Part shown: positions 11,252 to 20,389 of the stretch, piece by piece | Layout: every line of letters starts with the position of its first letter | How positions within the stretch are numbered: the first letter of the stretch is position 1 | Assembly: GCF_024158745.1 (NCBI RefSeq) | Contig: NZ_JAMZAW010000018.1 | Location: forward strand, 1 to 64,000 | DNA length: 64,000 nucleotides | Source of the DNA: Paenibacillus tyrphae | GTDB lineage: Bacteria; Bacillota; Bacilli; Paenibacillales; NBRC-103111 | Direction: 5' to 3' | Program-made: the position numbers and the translations under genes | The notes under the pieces: generated by a model | Seen by the model: the letters and a program-made list of their open reading frames with translations, nothing else | Database searches by the model: none | Told to the model about the DNA's origin: nothing

Positions 11252-11629
11252 ATGATGGAAGCTCACGAATATGCAGGGATCGACCATGTCCAACTCGCCG
11301 CGCCGGCCGGATGTGAAAAAGAAGTGCGGGCTTTTTACGGAGAACTGCTGGGAATGCGGGAAATTCCGAAGCCCGAACCGCTCCGGGCGCGCGGCGGCGT
11401 ATGGTTCGCCTGCGGCCCCCATGAGGTGCATATCGGTGTGCAGACCGACTTCGCTCCTGCGTCAAAAGCACATCCGGCTTTTCAGGTCAAGGATATCGGA
11501 AAGCTTAAACAAGCGTTATCGGAAAAGGGAATCGTCATCCGGGAGGACGTGCCGCTGGAAGGCATGCTCCGCTTTCACTGCCTGGACCCATTCGGCAACC
11601 GGCTTGAGTTCGTCCAGCGGCTGACATGA
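11252..11629 (+). CDS. VOC-family (glyoxalase/bleomycin-resistance fold) protein
   Basis: 125 residues, one VOC module: two beta-alpha-beta-beta-beta repeats. His12 (IDHVQL), the His of EVHIG and the Glu of RLEFVQ fall at usual metal-ligand positions; LDPFGNRLEF is the family's closing motif. Proteins of this type include glyoxalases, dioxygenases and antibiotic-binding proteins, so the substrate stays open. Start ATG at 11252 (or 11255) after GGGAGGA. Monocistronic, divergent from the Bce regulator, with its own promoter and an inverted repeat in the leader. Confidence 0.8.
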   Translation: MMEAHEYAGIDHVQLAAPAGCEKEVRAFYGELLGMREIPKPEPLRARGGVWFACGPHEVHIGVQTDFAPASKAHPAFQVKDIGKLKQALSEKGIVIREDVPLEGMLRFHCLDPFGNRLEFVQRLT

Positions 11630-11673
11630 AATGCGGCCCGGGCGGCCGCTCCCGGAAATAAAACCGTACGCAG

Positions 11674-11711
11674 AAAAAAGCCCGGCGGTACCTGAAAGGT
11701 CCTGGCCGGGC
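11674..11711 (-). terminator. Terminator after the CotF-like gene
   Basis: Minus-strand hairpin GCCCGGC/GCCGGGC (11705-11711 with 11680-11686) and six T at 11674-11679, ten bases past the stop. Confidence 0.85.
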
Positions 11712-11720
11712 TAGAGCGCC

Positions 11721-12782
11721 TTACATCATATATTTGCTGCTATGGGTCGTGCCTTGTTGGGAATGCGACTGCGGTTTATTGCGGTACGAGCCGGATACGG
11801 AAGCTTGACCCGACGTTGACGCTTCGGCTCCTGAGGAGCCGCTGCCGAAGCTGGAGCTGCTACCGGCTGGGCGGACGGAAGACGACGGAGCATAGCTCGT
11901 ATCTTGCGTGGATGTAGTCCCGGTGTAAGTCTCCTGCCCGCTGCTGTATTTGTTACTGTTATAATCTTGAACCGACCGGGACGAGAAGTAGTCTTGGTTG
12001 TCCGTCCCGGTGACGGAGGATTTCACGCCATATTCGTTGTTATGCGCCCCGGCAGAGGAGGAAAACGAGCTCCCGAAGCTCGAACCGACTGCTTGACTGA
12101 GGCCCGGATTATAGGCGCTTGCCCCGCTCGTTTGACCCGCCCCCGTGCCGGTTAAGCTTGAACCGGCCGTTGTGCCGGCGCTTGAACCGTAAGCGCTCGA
12201 ACCGGTCGTCGTATGACTGAAGCCGGAGCCGGACGTCTGGCCGTAAGTGCCGCTCGGGAATGCAGTAAAGCTGCTACTGCCGTAAGGCGATGCGGTCGAG
12301 GAAGTCGTGGTCGAGCCGCCGGACGGATAGCCCGTCGGATACACCGGCGCTTGGTAAACCGGCTGCTGGGCTTGCGGGAAAGCCTGCGTCTGCTGATGGG
12401 CGCTTTGTGCATACAGGTTTCCGCCTGTATAGGCGGCCTGCACCGCCTGTTGAACGACCGAATGGAGCTGCTCGGTCTTGCGAAGCTGCTGCTGGAGCTC
12501 CTGCTGCACTTCTTGCTGGGAAGCCATGCTTATGGAGCCGTATCCGCCCGATTGAGACAACACGTTGTACAGCTCGGCCTGATCCTGCAGCGTCTTTTGC
12601 GTCAACGACACAAAGGTTTGGCGAACCGCCGGATGCGTCGCCTCCAAGGCGGCGGTCGTATACTCGCGGGCCGTGCGCTTAAGCTCGGACAAGACGAGGT
12701 TTGCGACATCCTGCTCGTTCAAATGAAAGTGAACCGGCTGGGTCTGTGCCGGCTGGAGATTGGAGAAGTTTTGCTGATACAT
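11721..12782 (-). CDS. CotF-like spore coat protein with Ser/Gly/Thr-rich tail
   Basis: 353 residues. The first 130 or so form a coat-F-type helical bundle (QDVANLVLSELKRTAREY, then two long helices). From about 140 the protein is low complexity, rich in Ser, Gly, Thr, Tyr and Ala with GSS/YGSS-like steps and no long hydrophobic stretch. Such tails suit a structural, cross-linkable coat protein. ATG start at 12782 after a full AAGGAGGTG. Second gene of a pair with the 74-residue protein upstream. Coat role is inferred from the family and context. Confidence 0.75.
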   Translation of the reverse strand: MYQQNFSNLQPAQTQPVHFHLNEQDVANLVLSELKRTAREYTTAALEATHPAVRQTFVSLTQKTLQDQAELYNVLSQSGGYGSISMASQQEVQQELQQQLRKTEQLHSVVQQAVQAAYTGGNLYAQSAHQQTQAFPQAQQPVYQAPVYPTGYPSGGSTTTSSTASPYGSSSFTAFPSGTYGQTSGSGFSHTTTGSSAYGSSAGTTAGSSLTGTGAGQTSGASAYNPGLSQAVGSSFGSSFSSSAGAHNNEYGVKSSVTGTDNQDYFSSRSVQDYNSNKYSSGQETYTGTTSTQDTSYAPSSSVRPAGSSSSFGSGSSGAEASTSGQASVSGSYRNKPQSHSQQGTTHSSKYMM

Positions 12783-12808
12783 GTTTACCGCACCTCCTTA
12801 TGGTTGCC

Positions 12809-13033
12809 CTAGTGGGTGGTTTGCGTTTGCTGCTGCAGCGTACGGAGCAGTTGGTCCGTATTTTGCAGACGGTCCTGCGCGATTTGCGCCAGCTTCTGTT
12901 TAAGCTGCGGATTCTGGCTTTCGGCTACGCCTTGAGCTGCAATTTTGGCGAGCAGCTCCTCGTTTTTGAGGCAGTCCGTAATATAGGCGAGCTCCTTCGT
13001 GCTGACCGTTCCTTGCTGTTGACCTGTAATCAT
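12809..13033 (-). CDS. Small Gln-rich protein, likely spore-associated
   Basis: 74 residues, helical, Gln-rich, no signal peptide or membrane segment. The segment KELAYITDCLKNEELLAKI resembles the helix pair of small proteins that accompany coat-F genes. ATG start at 13033 with AAGGAGGA. Lies 26 bases before the CotF-like gene and reads the same way. Upstream on the minus strand, CATACATATT near 13080-13090 resembles a mother-cell sigma factor -10, but I see no matching -35. Confidence 0.65.
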   Translation of the reverse strand: MITGQQQGTVSTKELAYITDCLKNEELLAKIAAQGVAESQNPQLKQKLAQIAQDRLQNTDQLLRTLQQQTQTTH

Positions 13034-13119
13034 CCAAATCCTCCTTCCTTGTTGGCCTTAGATTTCCCGCATGGTGGGAAAATATGTATGGCTGTCCAAT
13101 TTATTTTTCAGTTCTCCAC

Positions 13120-13162
13120 AAAAAAGGACGCCATGCCGGGACTGCATCCCGACAGACGTCCT
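13120..13162 (-). terminator. Terminator of the Gld-type operon
   Basis: Minus-strand hairpin AGGACG/CGTCCT (13157-13162 with 13125-13130), with a second inner stem CGGGA/TCCCG, then a run of T. Starts six bases after the stop of the last gene. Confidence 0.85.
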
Positions 13163-13168
13163 ATTGCT

Positions 13169-14158
13169 TTATTTCTGCTCCTTCGGCGCTTCTTGCTTCG
13201 GCGCCTCTCCTTGGGGGGTCTCCGGCTTGGCCGGCTCCTTCTTGCTCAAATCGGCCAGCTCCTGAATGCTCGCGGACGGAACGGCGAAGGCCCATTCTCC
13301 GCCCTGCTTCGCGATCCAGACGTTATCGCCCTCGACGGCTCCAACGTAGATGGAAGAACCTTCCTTGCCTCCGATGGACGCATCGGCTTCCTTAATCTCC
13401 ATGCGCAGCTCCGGCTTATCCAGCCCCTTGATCTCGGTGATCCGCTTGGCCGGCTGATCCGAAGTCAGGAACGCCGTTTTATCCAAAAACTGGCTCGCAT
13501 CAGCGCCCTTGAACTCCTTGTCGCCGAGCTTCCAGACCGCCTCGTACGATTTCTTGTCCGGCTCAGTCTTGACGATCGTCCAGGCTTGGCCTTTCCAATC
13601 GACGGCCAGCGAGCGGACCTGCTCGTAGTTCAGCTTGACCGGACTTTTTTCCATAAAATCAGTCTGCTGCTTCACCAGCGCATTCACCGTAGATTCGCTA
13701 AGCTGGAACACCTCCGGCGAAGAATTAAACTTCGCGTAATAAAATCCTTGAACGGCGGTCTTGTCGCCTACGGATAGCGTATTCGCCGTACCTCCGGCGA
13801 GGTTCACCGTAAATTCCTGCTTCGGCTTGTCGAGCCCGAATTGACCCAGGTCGGTCGGATTGGTGTCGACGGTTTTTTCTTTCTTGGCCCCGTTGAACGA
13901 ATCGACCCAGGCTCCGGGGGCGTAGTCGTTAAGCGGAAGCGGGGACGGCTTGGTCATCGCCCATTTGCCGTCCTTTTGCTGCATTTCAATGACGGTATCG
14001 CCGTTTTTGATCGTATAGCCCGCCACATCTTCCTTTTTCACCGTGACAAGCGCCGGCGCTTCCGGCTTCTTCTCTTTGAAGAAGTCCTGACTCGATGCAT
14101 ACCAGAAACCTCCGATGCAGACTAGAACCAGAACGAGCGTCGGGATTAACCGCTTCAT
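13169..14158 (-). CDS. DUF4340-type exported protein of the Gld-like ABC operon
   Basis: 329 residues. One N-terminal membrane anchor (about 4-22), then an extracytoplasmic beta-rich DUF4340-like domain with repeated modules (GLDKPKQEFTVNLAGG, LDKPELRMEIK). The C-terminal 30 residues are Lys/Glu/Pro-rich. Function unknown; DUF4340 genes regularly follow GldG-type genes. ATG at 14158 overlaps the preceding stop as ATGA and follows GGAGGAGAAAAGG, which fixes the start. Last gene of the four-gene unit. Confidence 0.8.
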   Translation of the reverse strand: MKRLIPTLVLVLVCIGGFWYASSQDFFKEKKPEAPALVTVKKEDVAGYTIKNGDTVIEMQQKDGKWAMTKPSPLPLNDYAPGAWVDSFNGAKKEKTVDTNPTDLGQFGLDKPKQEFTVNLAGGTANTLSVGDKTAVQGFYYAKFNSSPEVFQLSESTVNALVKQQTDFMEKSPVKLNYEQVRSLAVDWKGQAWTIVKTEPDKKSYEAVWKLGDKEFKGADASQFLDKTAFLTSDQPAKRITEIKGLDKPELRMEIKEADASIGGKEGSSIYVGAVEGDNVWIAKQGGEWAFAVPSASIQELADLSKKEPAKPETPQGEAPKQEAPKEQK

Positions 14159-15546
14159 CCTTTTCTCCTCCTCCACCAAATCACGCCGCCCGCGATCAGG
14201 AAGAGGAATGGGAAGACCAGCACCGTGCCGTAGAAAATCATATTCCCCTGCCCTGCGGTCAGCATCGCCGTCTGGATAGCGTCGCCTTCGCGCGGACGAA
14301 TCGTTACTTGATTTTGCTGCTCCTGCAGCCAACCGACCGTATTCAGCGCAAAGTCGCGGTTGCCCTGCTGCGCGATGACGCGGTCGTCGAACAACGTCGA
14401 ACCGCCGAGCACAACGGCCTTCGGCTTCTTGTCTTTATCTTCGACAACGTAGCCGAGGTTGAGCGGGCCCTTCACGTCATTCGCGTCTTTGACGCTGCGG
14501 CTGCTGTTAGCGAGCGTCTTCAGGTCGGTCTCGCCGTAGGCTTGTTCGGTCGTCTTAAGAATCGACGTTACCGGGAAGTCCGCTACAGGCTGATCCGCAT
14601 TCAGCGAGACGGCCAAAGTCATCATCGTCAGCAGATTGTACTGCTGCAGCTTGCTCGTAATGTTATGGCTGCCGTATTCCGGAATGATCGTAAGCGGATC
14701 GTACATCATGCTCTGCTTCGGCTCGATTGCCACCGCATGCTGGTCTTTGATGCCGTAAGCCGCCATGATCGCATCAATATTTTTCCAATTGGTTGCCATA
14801 TCTTTATTGAAGCCGAGCGCCAGATACAGCTTGCCCTTGCCGTTCAAATACGTCTTGATCAGCTCGGCTTCCTTGTCGCTGAGATCGTTCTCCGGTCCGA
14901 TGACGAACAGCATGCTGGCGTCATCCGGAATTTTGCCCTCGCGCAGCAGGTTGAGGTCCTTCACCTCGTAGTTCTCGCCTTCGAGGCCGCTCTTCCACAT
15001 GTTCATCGAGCTAAGCGGAATTTCGTTATGCCCGGAGAGGAAGTAAACCTTGCTCTTCTCCTTGCTGTTCAGATTGACCAGCGCCTGCGTCAGCTTCTCT
15101 TCGCCGCTAAACTTGTATTGGCCCTGCTGCTGGCCGGGTAAAAACATATCGTAATAATAGATCGTTTTCTTCTGCGTGCCGCTCTCGACCACGAGTGTCC
15201 CCGACGGATCCACCTCGTACTGCTTGGCGATAGCCGGCTGTTTGATCATATCGTATTCGTCGAACGTAATCTTGCCGTTCCGCTTCTTGTACTCCTGCAC
15301 CAGATCGACGACTTGCCGCTTGATGTATGGATCGGTTTGATCGCTTGTCAGCGATATGATGTGCACGTCTTTATCCAGCGCCTGAAGTGTCTGGGTCGTC
15401 TGATCGGACAGCGTAAATTTTTTATTTTGCGTAAGGTCAACCTGAAGGCCCTTGACCGAACTCAGAAAAATGGTCAGCACGATGAAAATGCCGATGACCG
15501 CCAGCGACAGCACGGTCGCATTCGTGCCGCGAATCCACTTGTTCAC
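14155..15546 (-). CDS. GldG-like ABC-transporter-associated protein
   Basis: 463 residues. N-terminal membrane helix (about 13-32), a long extracytoplasmic part resembling the GldG/DUF4350 domain (FTLSDQTTQTLQALDKDVHI, KVYFLSGHNE, with a Rossmann-like GATase1-type core), and a C-terminal membrane helix ending in WWRRRKG. In Bacteroidetes GldG works with GldA and GldF in gliding; in Firmicutes the role of this set is not known. I chose GTG at 15546, which has GGGGGAAAGG in front; the open frame continues 39 codons further without a signal. Intergenic gap to the permease is 61 bases. Confidence 0.82.
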   Translation of the reverse strand: MNKWIRGTNATVLSLAVIGIFIVLTIFLSSVKGLQVDLTQNKKFTLSDQTTQTLQALDKDVHIISLTSDQTDPYIKRQVVDLVQEYKKRNGKITFDEYDMIKQPAIAKQYEVDPSGTLVVESGTQKKTIYYYDMFLPGQQQGQYKFSGEEKLTQALVNLNSKEKSKVYFLSGHNEIPLSSMNMWKSGLEGENYEVKDLNLLREGKIPDDASMLFVIGPENDLSDKEAELIKTYLNGKGKLYLALGFNKDMATNWKNIDAIMAAYGIKDQHAVAIEPKQSMMYDPLTIIPEYGSHNITSKLQQYNLLTMMTLAVSLNADQPVADFPVTSILKTTEQAYGETDLKTLANSSRSVKDANDVKGPLNLGYVVEDKDKKPKAVVLGGSTLFDDRVIAQQGNRDFALNTVGWLQEQQNQVTIRPREGDAIQTAMLTAGQGNMIFYGTVLVFPFLFLIAGGVIWWRRRKG

Positions 15547-15607
15547 TTTGCCTTTCCCCCTTCTGCTTGGACTTCTTCCGCAGGTAAGCGGAATCTCGGA
15601 CTTGCGC

Positions 15608-16321
15608 TTATCTCCACCGTTTTCTTTCGAGCACTTGAATGCTGAGCACGACGAACACCGCAATGAACGTCACATAGAAAAGGGCGTCGGCGAAATCAAG
15701 CACGCCTTTCTGGAAATTCGTGGCCCGGCCAACAATCGAGAAGGTGCCAAGGTAATCCTTGACTTTGCCGCCGATGGTGTCGCCCAGCCATTCGATCGTC
15801 CAGAATACGAACAGAAGCGCAAAGCACGCGATCCCCGAAACCATCTGGTGCGCGGACAGCGAAGAAGCGAACAGGCCGACGGCCATCATCGCCGCTCCAA
15901 GCAGGAACATCGCAAGATAAGACATCCACAGCACAGGCTGGTCCAAAGTGCCGTAAGCGCTCAGAATCAGCGGATAGATCAGGCTTCCGACGACCAGCAG
16001 CAGCTGGACGACGAGTGCCGCCAAATATTTGCCGATCACGATCTCCGAGATGCTTGCAGGCGACGTTAACAGCAGCTCGTCCGTGCCCATCCGCAGCTCG
16101 TCGGATACGAGACGCATCGTAAGCAGCGGGATGATAAACAGGAAAATGAACGTAATCGTACCGAAAATCGGCCGCACGTCGACAACATAGGGCGGGTACA
16201 GGAAATTCGCGCTGAAGAAGTACCCCGCAATGACGAAAAAGAACGCAAACGCCGCATAAGCGATCGGCGAGTAAAAATACATCTGCAGCTCTTTCTTGGC
16301 TAAAGCCAGCGTTCTACGCAT
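15608..16321 (-). CDS. ABC-2 type permease, GldF-like
   Basis: 237 residues with six membrane segments (about 17-40, 55-75, 100-125, 135-160, 165-185, 210-230). Begins with the typical cytoplasmic stub containing KKELQMYFYSPIAY, followed by the conserved MRLVSDELRMGTDELLLTSP that couples to the ATPase. It overlaps the ATPase gene by 8 bases. Probably moves a substrate or mechanically acts on the GldG/DUF4340 partners; the cargo is unknown. Confidence 0.88.
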   Translation of the reverse strand: MRRTLALAKKELQMYFYSPIAYAAFAFFFVIAGYFFSANFLYPPYVVDVRPIFGTITFIFLFIIPLLTMRLVSDELRMGTDELLLTSPASISEIVIGKYLAALVVQLLLVVGSLIYPLILSAYGTLDQPVLWMSYLAMFLLGAAMMAVGLFASSLSAHQMVSGIACFALLFVFWTIEWLGDTIGGKVKDYLGTFSIVGRATNFQKGVLDFADALFYVTFIAVFVVLSIQVLERKRWR

Positions 16322-17399
16322 GAGGAACCGCCTCCTCTGCTTCCGGAGCCGGGCCGCCGTCCGCGGCCGCCGAATCCAGCGACTCGTTCGTCGTCAGCTT
16401 CAGGAAGATGTCCTCCAGGCTGAGGCTTTCCTTCTTCATCGACACAATCGGATAACGTTTATTGGCCATCCGGTAAAACAACGCTTCACGAATGTCCGTC
16501 TTGTCCGCCGAGGCGACAACGACTTTCACGGTTTCGCCTTCGGCAGAGACGGCTGCAGCCGGCTCCGCAGCTTCGGCGTCGGCCGAAACTGTCGGCTCGG
16601 CCGCAAGAGCGGACGCTGCCGCCGGTTCGCCGGCAAGCTCCCGCACGCTGCCGACGCCGGGGGTGCCGCGCAGCTCCGCCAGCACCGCTTCGCGCGGGCC
16701 TTTCACTTCAAGCGAGACCTCGAACGTCTCGCCCATCGTGTTGGCAAGCTGATCGGGCTGGCCGTCCAGCACGATGCTGCCTTGATTGATGATCAGCACC
16801 CGGTTGCACAGCGTGTTGATCTCCGGCAAAATATGCGTGCTCAGCAGCACGGTATGATTCTCGCCCAGCTCGCGAATAAGCTGACGAATCTCGATAATCT
16901 GCTTCGGGTCGAGGCCGGACGTCGGCTCGTCAAGCACGAGCAGATCCGGGTTATGCAGAATCGCCTGCGCGAGACCGATCCGCTGCTTGTAGCCCTTGGA
17001 CAGGCTGCGGATAATTTGCCGCTCGCGCCCTTCCAGACCAAGCCGCTCGATCACCCCGCCGATGCGCTGCTTCTGCTCCCTCACCGGAATGCCGCGCAGA
17101 TCCGCGATAAACTGCAAGTACGCCCTCACGCTCATTTCAGGGTACAGCGGCGGCGTCTCGGGCAAATACCCGATCTTCTGCCGCGCCTTCTTCGGATGGT
17201 CCGCCATGGACAATCCGTCAATCGTGATCGTGCCGTGCGTCGGATTCAAGTAGCCCGTGATCATCCGCATCGTCGTCGTTTTTCCGGCGCCGTTCGGCCC
17301 AAGGAAACCGACGATTTCGCCGCGGCTCATCGAGAAGTCGATGTGCCGGACCCCTCTTTGGTTCTCGTATAATTTACTAACCTGTTTCACCTCAAGCAC
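16314..17399 (-). CDS. ABC transporter ATPase, GldA-like, with Ala-rich insert
   Basis: 361 residues. Walker A GPNGAGKT at 34-41, Q-loop YLPETPPLYPEM, signature LSKGYKQRIGLAQ, Walker B LLVLDEPTSGLDP, H-loop STHILPE. After the ATPase core an Ala/Glu/Ser-rich low-complexity insert (about 255-290) splits the C-terminal regulatory domain; a second Ala/Pro/Glu-rich tail ends the protein. I place the start at GTG 17399, 6 bases after GGGAGGG. Three ATGs up to 17450 in the same frame lack a good site. First gene of the operon. Confidence 0.9.
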   Translation of the reverse strand: MLEVKQVSKLYENQRGVRHIDFSMSRGEIVGFLGPNGAGKTTTMRMITGYLNPTHGTITIDGLSMADHPKKARQKIGYLPETPPLYPEMSVRAYLQFIADLRGIPVREQKQRIGGVIERLGLEGRERQIIRSLSKGYKQRIGLAQAILHNPDLLVLDEPTSGLDPKQIIEIRQLIRELGENHTVLLSTHILPEINTLCNRVLIINQGSIVLDGQPDQLANTMGETFEVSLEVKGPREAVLAELRGTPGVGSVRELAGEPAAASALAAEPTVSADAEAAEPAAAVSAEGETVKVVVASADKTDIREALFYRMANKRYPIVSMKKESLSLEDIFLKLTTNESLDSAAADGGPAPEAEEAVPHA

Positions 17400-17594
17400 G
17401 TCATACCCTCCCATCTGACAAATGGTTTCCTTACTAACATCCATTTCCATCTTGCGTGCCGCTTAACCTGCTTACAGACCAACAACAATATACAAACGAA
17501 ACAATAATAGGAGCTTAACCGAAGCTGAAAATTGGATTAAAAATTTGTGTCCAAATTGTGAACAAAGATATCTCGCAGCCCCTGCATTTAAACG

Positions 17595-17648
17595 AAAAGC
17601 CCCGCCGCGATCCCGGAATGACTAAGTTCCGGGATAACGACGAGGCTT
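17595..17648 (-). terminator. Terminator after the U32 gene
   Basis: Long minus-strand hairpin: outer AGCCTCGTCG/CGGCGGGGCT and inner TCCCGGAA/TTCCGGGA around CTTAGTCA, followed by TTTT. Forty bases past the U32 stop; the Gld operon begins 196 bases further on. Confidence 0.85.
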
Positions 17649-17688
17649 ATTTTGCGATGATGCTATATCCATAAAAGAAAAGAAAAGC

Positions 17689-20193
17689 TTATTTCACAAG
17701 CTGACCGCGGGTAACGCCAAGCTGATTGGTCGCTTTCAGCGTCTTCCATACCTGCGTACCGCCGATCTCTCCGCGCAAAGCACGGTCATAGAGGCCAAGC
17801 ACCTCGCGCACCTTCTCCGCCGTCTCTTCCAGAAATTCGACGCGGTACGAAGAGACACCAAGCTCCATAAAGTTGGCGAGATACTCCGCCCCCGATTGAT
17901 CGATGGCGTTGTATACCGTGTTGCGGCAGCCTTCGTCGACCCGCACCGGATGCGAGAAGCCGACCCGGTCGCGCAGCGACGCCCGCTGCTCCTCGCACGG
18001 GCGGCCGCAGTTTGTGTAGTTCGTACCCGGACTCATGAACGTGCAGTAAACGCAATGTTCCGTGTGGAACATCGGCAGATGCTGATGGATGACGATCTCC
18101 AGCTTCGACGTGTCGGTCCGGCGCAGCAGATCGATCATCTGCTGAATGTTCAGGTCGTAGGACGGCGTCACGCGTTGAAGTCCCGCTTCCAGGAACAGCC
18201 CCGCCGCCTTGTGGTTGGCGATATTCAGCGAGAAATCGCCGATCAGCTCAGGGCGCGCTTCTGCCGGATGCTCCGCGAAGTACCGCATGAACCAGTAAAC
18301 GGCGCCCGTATTGCGCACAAGCACGGCATCCGGACCGAGGTTCAAGATGTTTTTGAAATAGCCGGTTTCGCCAGGCATGTGAATCCGCGGCGTCGCCAGC
18401 GCGATGCGTTTCCCTGCGGCGCGGGCGGCTTCCACGGCAGCCGGAAACTGCTTGATGAACTCGAAATCGGCATAGACGAGATCGACGTTCAGCTTACAGG
18501 CCTCCTGCACCTGCTCGAGGCTTCGGCACAGCGCGGTCAGCGACGGCCGCGCCTTCGATGGGGCTGCGGGCGCCGCAGGAGCGTCGCCATAGACGTCCGC
18601 GTGCCGCTTGATGTAAGCTCGCGGGCGCTCCCGCTCCGCAAGCAGCAGCTCCGCCGCCTGACGGCGCATTTGATTCAGCTCGCGCATCGGCACGATCAAG
18701 TCGCCGCTCAAATGCACGTCGACGGCCTCCAGCGCAAAAATCGTTCCGCCGAGCCGTCCGAACTGCTCCTCGAACAGCGCCGCATCCATCGGCCGCTTCT
18801 CCGCGGGCACCAGCGGCAGCTCCGATTCGACCGTCACGGTATGCCCGGCCGCCACGTCGGTCCAGACGCTCTTCAGCGGTTGACCCGCCGCTCCCGTCAC
18901 CTTAACCTTTACCGGAAAGACGCGGTACGGCTTGTCCGTCTCGAACGTCTGGCGCAGCCGCTTGTCTAGGTGCGGATCGTTCGTTTTCCAGATCCGGTCG
19001 CCGACATGCACCCGGCTCAGATCGACGTCGCTGCGCCCGGGCACGATCTCGATCAGCCCGCCCGGCGCTTCGCCTTCCAGCTTCACGCCTTTGCGGCGCA
19101 GATCGTAGACGCGGCCCCCTTCTTCCTTCTTCGTCGGGTCGCCCGCGTCGAAGCAAATGCCGTCGCCGCGCTTCAGCGGCGCCTCTAGCTCGCACAGCAC
19201 GCCGTCGCGCAGCACCTGCTTCACGCGCCCCACATACACGCCGCGGCTCTTGGGATACGTGCCTTCCACAAGCTGCTTGTTGTTCGTGCCCTTCAAAAAG
19301 CCGTGCGTAAACCCGCGGGAGAAGCTCTGCTCCAGCTCCCGCAGCTCTTCCTTCGTCGGTTTCGGATTGTCGCCGTCAAAATAGCGGTCGATCGCGCGCC
19401 GGTACTTCGCCACGACGTTCGCCACATACTCCGGGCTTTTCAACCGTCCTTCGATCTTGAAGGAGGTGACGCCCGCTTCGATCAGCTCCGGAACAAGCTC
19501 CAGCGCCGCCAAGTCCTTGGGCGACAGCAGGTAGGCCACATCGCCCATCGGCTTCTGCTCCCCGTCGACCATCAGATCGTACGGCAGCCGGCACGCCTGC
19601 GCGCACTCGCCGCGGTTCGCCGAACGGCCGCCCCACATCTCCGAGGTCAGACACTGCCCGGAATACGAAACGCACAGCGCCCCGTGCACGAACACCTCCA
19701 TCGGCAGCTTCGCCTGATCGCCGATCTGCTTGATTTGCTTCAGATTGTTCTCCCGCCCGAGCACGACCCGCTCCATATCGAACGGCTTCGTGAACTCGAC
19801 GGCTTCGGGCGACGTAATCGTCATCTGTGTCGAACCGTGAATCGGGAAATCCGGCGAAAGCTCGCGGATCATTTTCACCTGACCCAGGTCCTGCACGATC
19901 ACCGCATCGACGCCCGCATCGATACAGGCCTCGATCAAGGATTTCGCATCCTCCAGCTCTTCTTCAAATACTAAAATATTAAACGTCAAAAAGCCCTTCA
20001 CCCCATAGCGGTGCAGGAACGACATAATATCCGGCAGCTCGTCCGTATGAAAATTGTTGGCCCGGGCCCGCGCATTGAATTTTTCGACCCCGAAAAAGAC
20101 CGCGTCCGCCCCGTTCGCCACGGCAGCCCGCAAGCAATCCCAATCTCCCGCAGGCGCCAGCAGCTCGATATCTGATTTGCGAAGTTCACGCAT
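17689..20193 (-). CDS. Peptidase U32 family protein, long RlhA-like form
   Basis: 834 residues. N-terminal U32 TIM-barrel (IELLAPAGDWDCLRAAV at about 8-24) with the family signature EVFVHGALCVSYSGQC and following Cys residues (RGECAQAC). A middle DUF3656-like region spans roughly 320-570. A second U32-like region at the end carries another Cys set (HCVYCTFMSPG, CGRPCEEQR, EGC). Studied members (RlhA, TrhP, UbiU/V) are Fe-S enzymes that hydroxylate rRNA, tRNA or quinones, so the old collagenase label is doubtful. RNA hydroxylation is my inference. Start is ATG 20193, 12 bases after GGAGG. Extended -10 TGGTACACT upstream (20231-20236). Confidence 0.88.
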   Translation of the reverse strand: MRELRKSDIELLAPAGDWDCLRAAVANGADAVFFGVEKFNARARANNFHTDELPDIMSFLHRYGVKGFLTFNILVFEEELEDAKSLIEACIDAGVDAVIVQDLGQVKMIRELSPDFPIHGSTQMTITSPEAVEFTKPFDMERVVLGRENNLKQIKQIGDQAKLPMEVFVHGALCVSYSGQCLTSEMWGGRSANRGECAQACRLPYDLMVDGEQKPMGDVAYLLSPKDLAALELVPELIEAGVTSFKIEGRLKSPEYVANVVAKYRRAIDRYFDGDNPKPTKEELRELEQSFSRGFTHGFLKGTNNKQLVEGTYPKSRGVYVGRVKQVLRDGVLCELEAPLKRGDGICFDAGDPTKKEEGGRVYDLRRKGVKLEGEAPGGLIEIVPGRSDVDLSRVHVGDRIWKTNDPHLDKRLRQTFETDKPYRVFPVKVKVTGAAGQPLKSVWTDVAAGHTVTVESELPLVPAEKRPMDAALFEEQFGRLGGTIFALEAVDVHLSGDLIVPMRELNQMRRQAAELLLAERERPRAYIKRHADVYGDAPAAPAAPSKARPSLTALCRSLEQVQEACKLNVDLVYADFEFIKQFPAAVEAARAAGKRIALATPRIHMPGETGYFKNILNLGPDAVLVRNTGAVYWFMRYFAEHPAEARPELIGDFSLNIANHKAAGLFLEAGLQRVTPSYDLNIQQMIDLLRRTDTSKLEIVIHQHLPMFHTEHCVYCTFMSPGTNYTNCGRPCEEQRASLRDRVGFSHPVRVDEGCRNTVYNAIDQSGAEYLANFMELGVSSYRVEFLEETAEKVREVLGLYDRALRGEIGGTQVWKTLKATNQLGVTRGQLVK

Positions 20194-20230
20194 GTTGAAT
20201 TCATTCCTCCGAAAAAACGCTTTTCCTCCT

Positions 20231-20236
20231 AGTGTA
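20231..20236 (-). promoter_or_regulatory. Extended -10 of the U32 gene
   Basis: Minus-strand TACACT preceded by TGG, an extended -10. The -35 is poor, as allowed with this promoter class. Confidence 0.4.
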
Positions 20237-20389
20237 CCAGAAACGGGGGCGACAAACCATGGCAAGCCCTTGCCAACGTGCACGAAACATCAAAAAATGG
20301 AAATGACGAATAAAGAGGAAATTTGTCAGATTATGACGAATATTGTAGGTACTTTATTTAGTTCGAAACGATCCGATTCGGAGGACTCG

